A program made the translations under genes and the position numbers. From Aulostomus chinensis (lineage: Eukaryota > Chordata > Actinopteri > Syngnathiformes > Aulostomidae), in NCBI GenBank assembly GCA_037954235.1, contig JBBMOA010000015.1:23386569-23450568 (forward strand): DNA of 64,000 nt, read 5' to 3'. This document shows, piece after piece, positions 56,698 through 64,000 of the stretch; positions within the stretch are counted from its first letter, which is position 1, and each line of letters begins with the position of its first letter. The notes beneath the pieces are model-generated. The model was given only the letters and a program-made list of their open reading frames with translations, was not told the DNA's origin and did no database searches.

Positions 56698-57146
56698 CTA
56701 TTTTGGTCCCTGCTCCGCTGGGATTCCACGCTAGCCAAGCGGGGACTAAAATGTGATGTACAGTAAACACATAACGGGGCACTGATTGGTTAAGTTACCC
56801 GCTTACATCGTCTACTTCATATCATCTTGGCCTTGGTGGAATACTGGTTGATCGCTTGGTAAAGTTTTTTGTACTTTTCTTGTATGTTCTGTTTCGCCAC
56901 TTCAAGCCTTTCCTGATTGTCGTCCCTTACTTTTAGATGAAGCAAATACCAGTGACTGAGTAACAGGCATAATGCTGCCTCCATGTCATCCATTGCTGTT
57001 GTTGTTTCACACATAAATTATACTGGGGAACTCTCAGCCCACACTGACGTGGTACCCAGTGCTAGTGGAAACGCACCCATACCAAGCTGTACCGACCCGA
57101 TTCCACCCAACCTGAGCCAAAGTGAGCCAGTAGAAACACGCCCTTC

Positions 57147-57600
57147 TTGGAAGAAAGCAGAGAACTCACTACATTTGTAACTCCCTGTGGCCGCATTTGT
57201 TTCAGTGTCCTACTGTTTAGAATCAGCTCAGAGCCAGAGAATTTTCAGAGGCACATGTCGCAGCTCTTGGACGGACTGACAGGTGTGGTATGTCACGCGG
57301 ATGACATATTGGTGTGTGGAGCTGACAAGGAACAACATGATGAGACACTCACAGCAGTCCTCTCCAGACTTTAGAAAGCAAGTCTCATTCTAAATGAAAA
57401 CTGTGAATTCACACAGCCAGAGGTGGTGTTCACGTCCCACAAAGTCAGTGCAGAGGGCATAGCACCAGACTCTGAGAAAGTCAGAGCAAAGGTGGACATG
57501 CCCAGTCCAAAAATCGTGGCAAAGGTATGAAGGTTCCTAGGCATGGAAACATATGTGGGTAAATTTTTACCCCTGTTCACAGACATTACCAAACCACTAT
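57147..57600 (+). pseudogene. Gypsy reverse transcriptase, C-terminal half
   Basis: Resumes with EESRELTTFVTPCGRICF (57151-57204), then FQRHMSQLLDGLTGVVCHAD and DILVCGADKEQHDETL. The catalytic box reads HADD, with both Asp kept. A stop at 57372 and further stops near 57527 and 57601 break the frame. Confidence 0.8.
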
Positions 57601-57718
57601 AGGACTTGTTGGCAAAAGAGAGAGATTGAGTGTGGGGAGAGGTGCAGCAGGCAGACTTTGAAAAGCTGAAAAGTGAACTGGTCTCAGATAGCTAGCGCAA
57701 TACAAGCCAGGCGCCAAG

Positions 57719-58060
57719 ATGGGACTGTCTGCAGACGTGTCGTCTTCTGGGCTGGGGGCGGTTCTCACCCAAATGCAAGAGAACACAGAGTGGCAACTAG
57801 TAGCTCACATATCACGCAGTCTCTCTGACTCTGATGCTGAAGAGAGGTATGCACAGGTAGAAAAGGAGGTGCTTGCAGTAACATGGGCATGCAAAAGGCT
57901 CAGCTCATACAAAGGAAGCCTGCAGTTCACAACAGAAACAGACCACAAGCCACTGTTCGCTCTACTAAGAACAAAGGCAGTGGATGACCTACCCCCAAGA
58001 ATCCAGCACTTTTGGTTCAGCTTATTCAGATGTACATACTGTATCAAATAATCCGTGTCC
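57719..58060 (+). pseudogene. Gypsy RNase H domain
   Basis: LSADVSSSGLGAVLTQMQ carries the first catalytic Asp (DASxxGLGAVL in relatives); SLSDSDAEERYAQVEKEVLA carries the Glu block; TETDHKPLFALL carries the TDHKPL block. The frame ends at 58049 soon after PRIQHFWFSLFRC. Confidence 0.8.
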
Positions 58061-58284
58061 CAGGAAAAGCACTGATAACAACAGATGCGTTGTCACGGGC
58101 ACCCATCATGCGCACATTTACTGTACAGAAGAGGAAAATTAGCTGGAAGGGGAAGTTAAAGTGTTTGTGTCAGCAGTGCCTGATAGTGTCCAAGGCAAAG
58201 CTGCAGAAGATTGGAGAGGAACAGTAAAAGGACTCTCTATGCAGATGGCCGATAGAGCTGTGCAAAAGGTGGCCAAGGCAAGAA

Positions 58285-59428
58285 GAGTTGCCTGAGCGGC
58301 TAAAGCCACACTGGACCTACCAGAGCAAAATCTACTGTGCAGGAGCCCTTTTATTGAAAGGTCAGAGCATCGTGATTCCAGAGCTTTTGCAAGCAGAAAT
58401 GCTGGCCCAGTTGCATGAGGGTCACATGGCAATTTCTAAATGTAAAGCAAGAGCAGAGCAGTCAGTGTGGTGGGTGGGCATAAATAGTCAGGTCACAATG
58501 TGAAACATGCATAAAGAACCAGCCACAACATCCTGAGCCCATGAGCCCATCAACACTTCACCAGCGACCCTGGCAGAAAGTAGAGGTGGATATGTTTTAC
58601 CTGAAAGGCAGCTCCTAACTGTTAGCAGTAGACTACTATTCGAGATACATTAACATTGAAAGAACCCCCATCACCGCAACTAAAGGACTGATCAGTGCGC
58701 TTAAGTCCATGTTTTCCAGGTATGGAGTTCCCGAGGAGCTGCCGAGTGACAACGGTCCACAATTATCATCAGCAGAGTTTGCAGCCTTTGCCACAGACCA
58801 TGACTTTTCATGAGTGACTCAATGCCCTTACTTCAGCCAGAGCAATGGAGAGGTGGAGAGGGCTGTCAAGACGGTCAAGTTGCTGTTGCATAAGAATGTG
58901 TACCCACACAGGGCAGTGTTGGCATCTAGAGTCACACCACTGCACCTTGGACCGTTACCAGCCAAGCTCCTGATGGGGAGAAGGCTCTGCTCTCCGCTGT
59001 CACTAGCACCATCCAATCTCAAACCACAGTGGCCCAAAACAAAGGCCTTTGAGAAGAAGGACTATCAACTGAAACGCACACAGGCTCAGAACTTTGACAG
59101 CAGACATCGGGGCACACACAGGCCAGAGGCCTGGACCATCAGTTTGGATCTCTCCCTCAAAAAGTCAGCTACTGTAATCAGGGAAGGTAACACACCATGC
59201 CTCTATGTGGTCAGTACCGAAGCAGAGGAGGTAAGGAGGAACAGGGCCCATCTTCAAGCTATTCCTGAGCCACATCTCGAGCCAAAGCTTGTTCCACAAG
59301 AAGCACCAACCCCACATAGGGAACATGGTACACCAATCAGAGAGCAGGAACTCCAGACGCCAAGCGTAAGAGATGCTCCAAGGCAGCAGGTAAAGCCACC
59401 AGGGTGGCTGACAGACTGTGTTTGGTGA
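58285..59428 (+). pseudogene. Gypsy integrase and C-terminal tail
   Basis: LHEGHMAISKCKARAEQSVW matches the zinc-binding HHCC region; stops interrupt the core (58500-58815). From 58814 a 204-codon frame opens with YFSQSNGEVERAVKTVKLLL, the family's conserved block with the catalytic Glu, followed by a basic Pro-rich tail to TAA/TGA at 59428. Two of the three core acidic residues lie in the broken part. Confidence 0.75.
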
Positions 59429-59438
59429 AAAGACTGGA

Positions 59439-59475
59439 CCCCCCCCCCCCACACACACACACACACACACATACA
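59439..59475. repeat. C run and CA microsatellite after the Gypsy integrase tail
   Basis: C11 followed by (AC)n. Confidence 0.9.
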
Positions 59476-59611
59476 CCGTGTATTTCCAAAGTGCACTTAC
59501 TGTGATGACTGTGTTGCAGTACTTGTTGTGCACTTTTTTTCAGGGAAAAGTGATGTTATGTCATACTGACACGTTAATACTTGTTTTTCCTTTTTATTAA
59601 GAAGGTGGAAA

Positions 59612-59930
59612 TGTTATGACATCCTGATTCTGAGTTACTGTGTCATCATGATATGGTGATTCTTGTTATTCTCTTTTTTTAAGAACTCCATTGAAAAAAA
59701 CAGTTAGGCTACTTTAGAATGAGGATGCTTGTTTATTCCTTGCATGTTTGTTGAAAATGTTGTGGTTATCAATATGAACACTTTGGAGAAGGGGAGGTGT
59801 AGGGGGATCCCTTATGGGCATCTGTACTAGTGTATGTACGATCTAGACATGCGCAGGAGAGACATTAAAGTATGGACCACTAAAGTGGACAACTGTGTTT
59901 GTGTCCACTGATTTCTGTAATTTTCATGTC
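59612..59930 (+). repeat. Gypsy 3' LTR (right boundary approximate)
   Basis: Directly after the purine tract GAAGGTGGAAA the sequence TGTTATGACATCC starts as LTRs do (TG). ATTAAA at about 59866 may be the polyadenylation signal. Without a 5' LTR to compare, the right end (near 59915-59940) is not fixed. Confidence 0.5.
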
Positions 59931-60149
59931 AGTTTATAACTTGAAGTTTATATTTTTGATGCACAGTTGAATGCAAACTGGAGTAAAAACATTGTTTCAT
60001 ATGGCGAGCGAATATATTAGCGTGACTTTAACTTTAACTTCGGCGATCAGGGTCCACTGAAGTACACCGGCCAGCTGGTTGTCTGTTGTAGTTTTACTTC
60101 TGTGTAACCAAACGATCAAATCTTTCCAGCGTTAGCTCAGTTAGTTCCC
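59931..60149. other. no gene recognised
   Basis: No supportable feature. Confidence 0.4.
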
Positions 60150-60450
60150 AAACCTTTTCAGTTAAGCCCTCTTTGGCCTTCCAGTCTCACTCTGAGACAC
60201 AGACCCCCCTTCACTATGTCTAATATTAGACTTAAGATCTTTCCTTTCTTTTTGATAAAGCTTAGTTTCGGCTGGTTTAGGCTAGCCCCGCCCCCTAATT
60301 ATGCTGCTGTAGGCCAAGAGTTTTGGGGGATTTGCCATGATACACTGAACTACTCTCTACCCATCCGTACTGATTCATATCCCTTAAACACGTTCCTAAC
60401 CTGACTTCTCCTCCTCTGAGTCGTTGCACTCTCGACTGGTGTTCAAGACA
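60150..60450 (+). mobile_element. LINE 3' fragment, decayed
   Basis: LKIFPFFLIKLSFGWFRLAP resembles the L2 C-terminal LKTFLFDQAYS..., followed by attatgctgctgtaggccaa and gggggatttgccatgataca, which parallel aatatgctgctataggatta and gggggatctcccatggtgca of the copy at 56090-56140. Confidence 0.65.
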
Positions 60451-62959
60451 TGTAGAGGCTCTGACCAGTACGGTGTTGTATGGGATTCTATATTAGCATT
60501 CAGTGTTTCAGGTATCCACATCAGTCCAACAGTTGTGTAAGGCAGACCTAACTAATGGCGTTTGGCATGTAATAAAGGTCCCTTTCCAAAAAAAACAATG
60601 TATGTTGGTGTCACACTCAGCATCAGCTATTGTGGTGTGTGATAGAATTGCACAAGCATCTTATTATTGCGCAGTCCAGGACTCCCTGTCATTCATCCTG
60701 GTATTTATCAGAACACTGGTACACGGACCTGTAGGTCGAGGGATATTCTTGGTGAAAGGCTCCAACACTAATTTCAACACGCACGTGAGCAAAATGTGTT
60801 TATGTCATTGTCATCGCAATGAACTGTTACGACAGTAAATTTAATTTTGTAACATAATAAAAAAAATCCAAACTAGGCAAAACATGCAAGTTAAAGTGTA
60901 TTATTAATAGATTCAAATTAAAGTTGAACTGTCTGGAGCTGCCAATAAACAAACTCATGGTTTAACAATGAATGACCTTAATTTTTTTTTTATTTTGCTC
61001 AGTCACATGACTATTGCTATGGTCATCAAGGTTACAAAGCTAAAAAATAAAAAAAAATCCCTTAATGACATTTCATAGTGTGAATGAAACGACACTGACC
61101 CTGAAGGACATGTATCCTTTCTATGAATAATGACATATTAAACATCTTATTAAAAAAAAGGACACATTCAGTCAAAATTGGCATTTCGGTGTCATTCTGT
61201 ATTAGTTAATATGATTGTAACAGTATAAAGGATTTATTCTACATCATAAAAATTGTAACTGCAACAATCTTTTCTCAATGTTCCTCTTAGTGTTGAGTAA
61301 CTGCAGCAAAAAAAAAACAACAACTAAATTTCTGTCAGGTACAAATTTGGAAATAACTCAAGAATTGATCTCTGGTATGTCGGAAAGTCTTAATTTTAGA
61401 ATTCCATATCAGTTTGATATCATTGGAGTTAAACTCTGTATTGCTTGATTGTTCTTGTACCATTTTACCATGACTAGTATATACAAGTACTGCAAATTAA
61501 CATAGGGTTGATGATCATCTCTTTCCAAGTTGAGGTAGTGCTTCCCTGAGCTTCACTGAATTAATCTGGACCGACCTGATAGATCCTGTCCCGGGTTTAA
61601 GCTCAACTCTCTGATCCAGCTGGCCTCAGATCAAAACCTAAATCTGAGGCCATGATTCTCAGGATGAAAGCAGAGGATTGTCCACTTCAGGTAAGGAATG
61701 AGTCCTCACCCCTGGTGAAGGAGTTAAAGTACTTTTTTTTTCCAATTTATTTCAATCAATCAAAAACATTATAAATATATTCAAAAATACATTGACTTTT
61801 TTTTCCCACTGGAAATGATCAAATTTAATTTCACTTAAAAAAAAAAAACACCTTGAAAAAGCTGAAGCCACCACAGAAATGAAGAGTCAACAGGCAGTGA
61901 ATCTGGAGGTGCAGGAGGGTTGCATCACTCGCAGCTCTGCAGTAGAAAGCTGATATCTGTCCTGAAAATACACCTCATGGTGGTGTGGCCATGGCCTCAG
62001 TGCCTCTGTAGTCTAATTATTCAGTAAATTCCCCTCTTGTAATCCAGGTCATGTTATGGGAAGCTTGCATAGGAACACGGCCTTTTCCCAGGAGTTCATC
62101 CACCTTACATCAGAAGGCGGACGTGGCCTTTCTGTCCACTTGGACTAAAGAGAGGTGCTGCAGGAACCTCAGCTTCACACTTCTTCATCATTTTCTTGAG
62201 GAAGTCACTGCAAAGGAAACAGCAACAAGGCATCGTGACACAAATATCATAATGCGATCATTTATTTCAGCAGAAGAATATATTAAATCCTCGGATTCTT
62301 TATTCTCAATAGGTATGTGCGCTCATCTTCCAAAAGATAAAGCACGCAAAAAGACGACGGGCAAAGTTTTACGAACTAATTATTTTCAGTTTTAACTGCA
62401 AAACTGGTTTAACCATTCAAATACTGTGATGATATCTTGCATCATTTGTATTTTATGCATTTGTTTCTAGTTTTGCTCGTGAACACAGGACTACGAAGTC
62501 TGAAATGTAGTTGTATGGCTTCACTCATTTGACCTGATGTACTCACCACAGGCGAACATGACCTTCAACACCAACTTTGGGATTTATATTATAAACAGAA
62601 CTAGACACGCCTGGTTCAGGCTGAACTCATACATGCCAGTTTTGGGTGTCTCACATGTGTGATACAACAGTACTGTCAGTATGCAGTTTGAGTTTTGAGT
62701 TGGCTGGTAAATGAGGAAAGAAAGGCTGTAGAGGGTTGAACTGGAGGGGTTTATCGAGGCCCCATCATGTCTCCCAGTAGTGGGTGATGGACCTGAAAAG
62801 CCCAGTTGGAATTCAACATTAAAAAAATCAACATTTCAAGGTCAAAATGTGATGTGATTGACAAAGAATACTGAGGTTCGCAGGAGTTTGGTTGCTGGAT
62901 TATCTATTTTATTTCCACCAAGTTTGGATGCTCAATCATTGGTGTTCATTCACATCACG
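60451..62959. other. mostly no gene recognised; one RTE-like LINE scrap
   Basis: A short scrap at 61640-61735 reads SEAMILRMKAEDCPLQVRNE and PLVKELKY, the block following the catalytic box in the RTE-like LINE of 36.4-39.7 kb. Otherwise AT-rich DNA. A 114-codon frame (62051-62395) has no recognisable domain. Confidence 0.45.
61640..61735 (+). pseudogene. RTE-like LINE reverse transcriptase scrap
   Basis: tctgaggccatgattctcag ... gaggattgtccacttcaggt ... gtgaaggagttaaagtac encodes the SEAM-L-K-DCPL-V-PxVxEFKY block. The following GVLFTSEG part is missing. Confidence 0.55.
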
Positions 62960-63104
62960 CCGCTGTTGCAGGATGTGCTTGCTGATGGAGAATCGCTGGT
63001 GTAGATTCATTGAAGGAGTGTGGTACTGGACCTGCTCTACCTGTAAAGAGTCATGAGATGACTTTTGTTGTGATTTGGCGCCAGACAAATAAAACTGACT
63101 TGAC
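62960..63104 (+). mobile_element. L2 LINE 3' end, short copy
   Basis: ctgttgcaggatgtgcttgc, gaaggagtgtggtactggac, gatttggcgccagacaaata and actgacttgac match 56549-56695 with few changes, so it is a recent, strongly 5'-truncated insertion. Confidence 0.85.
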
Positions 63105-64000
63105 GTGTGTGGGTCGTGTTTGTTTATGTACAGCTCAAGCATTGGTTAAGTCTTTAGACCTTTAATCTGTGGTCCTTCTACCCAGCCGACGCTGGCCAAG
63201 GACCATGCACTTGTGCCAGTCACAGCTGCTAGTTAGCTTAGCTGCACCAACTCTCAAGAGCTCACATAACCTCTCTGTCACCAGTTCCCCCCCATGGCTC
63301 ATCAATTACTGCGTCAGTGTACCACCTCAATAGCCTGCTCATTAATCGGTGCAGGAGACACGACTGAAGTGGTCCTGAAGGACGTCTTTGTAGCTCTGCT
63401 GTCTTCAAGTGTCTCTGTTATCATGGACTGGGTTAGGTGTGGACCCAGGAAGAATAGCTGATGTTTTTTTACATTCCCTGATGGGGATCCTAATAGAACC
63501 CTAATCCTAGTCTGCACCAGTCTGAAATCTTCCACTACAGGGTAACTATGACTTTTGAGCCCTTGAAGATTGGGTTTGGCCCTGGTTTGTGTCCCCCTGT
63601 GGTCAGCAGGTGGATGGAAAGAGGACAATGATTAAAACACTGTGGTTAGGGACCTCCTGGCAACCTCTCAATTCCTAAAAATATGTGGTTGTGTATAATT
63701 AAACAACTGAGAAGAAATTGATAAAACCTGGGGGAAAAAGGCTTTGGACCCTCAAGATGTCACAGAGTCCTGCTAGATTTGGTACATGTGCGTTGCTAAC
63801 ACCCCTGTCAGACCCATAGGTGAATATTAGTGGGTCCAGATTTCTCTGCACTATATTCAGAATTGGTTTAGTATAAAATGAAGAAAGGTCAATAAAACCA
63901 CTGGACGAAACAACCGGACTGAGCTGTAATAAATCAGAAATTCAGTTTTTTACGTTAGTGGGTTACAACCAACAAAAACCCTCAATGGTTTCGTTGCGAA
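63105..64000. other. no gene recognised
   Basis: A minus frame of 104 codons (63314-63628) has no recognisable domain. Nothing else is supportable. Confidence 0.4.

Larger units (their letters stand above)
51996..57143. mobile_element. 5.1 kb TIR transposon nested in the Gypsy RT gene
   Basis: Left end GGGCGCGTTTCCACTGGCTC and right end GAGCCAGTAGAAACACGCCC are inverted copies; the similarity runs on for about 35 bp with six differences. The flanks are TTA (51993-51995) and TTC (57144-57146), and joining them restores the RT reading ...WQLPL-LEESRELTTF. A 3-bp TTA duplication fits PIF/Harbinger. A minus-strand frame near the right end (57014-56817; RDDNQERLEVAKQNIQEKYK) is unassigned. Most of the length is later insertions: a Harbinger remnant and an L2 LINE. 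Confidence 0.75.
50405..59930 (+). mobile_element. Ty3/Gypsy LTR retrotransposon, interrupted and decayed
   Basis: Domains follow the Gypsy order: gag (50405-51235), protease (about 51295-51500), reverse transcriptase (51580-51992 and 57147-57560), RNase H (57719-58060), integrase (58285-59100), C-terminal tail (to 59428), polypurine tract (59601-59611) and 3' LTR (from 59612). The RT is split by a 5.1 kb TIR element at 51996-57143. Many stops and frameshifts are present. I found no 5' LTR or clear primer-binding site upstream of gag; the sequence abuts a Harbinger remnant at about 50340. Confidence 0.85.

Overview
The window is vertebrate nuclear DNA, most likely from a percomorph teleost. 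It has split genes with GT-AG introns, many CA/GT, GATA and GGAT microsatellites, and a repeat load typical of ray-finned fish (L2-type LINEs, Harbinger and hAT DNA transposons, a Ty3/Gypsy element, and tRNA-headed repeats ending in GGAT). There are no operons, Shine-Dalgarno sites, bacterial genes or CRISPR arrays. The only host gene I can name is angiomotin (amot), on the minus strand at the left edge. Two consecutive coding exons are visible (5428-6442 with the start codon, and 1314-1875). They encode about the first 505 residues: the disordered, YAP-binding N-terminal half and the beginning of the coiled coil. The remaining exons lie beyond position 1.

Layout. 1-1262: remnant of a Harbinger transposase lying just downstream of the last visible amot exon. 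1263-6500: amot exons, with an unrecognised tail-anchor-like ORF in the intron between them and an L2-type LINE tail plus a tRNA-headed repeat in the same intron. 6500-18300: gene-poor DNA (intron or 5' flank of amot), holding a 1.1 kb minisatellite made of two alternating 25-bp units at 11834-12970 and two tRNA-headed repeats. 18300-30000: GATA microsatellite, truncated L2 LINE, a TIR transposon inserted inside a tRNA-headed repeat, a GC-rich block, a 132-bp foldback, and a pair of short related hairpins. 30000-48500: mostly unannotated DNA, with an RTE-like LINE at 36.4-39.7 kb that is itself interrupted, a hAT-like element with both ends visible (45856-46296), and a CpG-rich stretch beside an alternating GC/CA tract near 47 kb that could be a promoter. 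48500-60000: a dense transposon nest. An inverted L2 copy abuts a deleted Harbinger element. A Ty3/Gypsy element follows (gag to integrase, no 5' LTR seen). Its reverse transcriptase is split by a 5.1 kb TIR element, which in turn holds another Harbinger remnant and a nearly full-length but internally deleted L2 LINE. 60000-64000: scattered LINE tails and otherwise nothing recognisable.

All mobile-element coding regions seen here carry stops, frameshifts or deletions, so none looks autonomous. Two further candidate host exons (32944-33053 plus; 13955-14121 minus) rest only on splice-site and open-frame evidence. I did not find a convincing undescribed multi-gene system. The most unusual items are the dimeric minisatellite, the long foldback at 27025-27156, the hairpin pair with matching arm changes, and the nested insertions that can be resolved down to their target sites.
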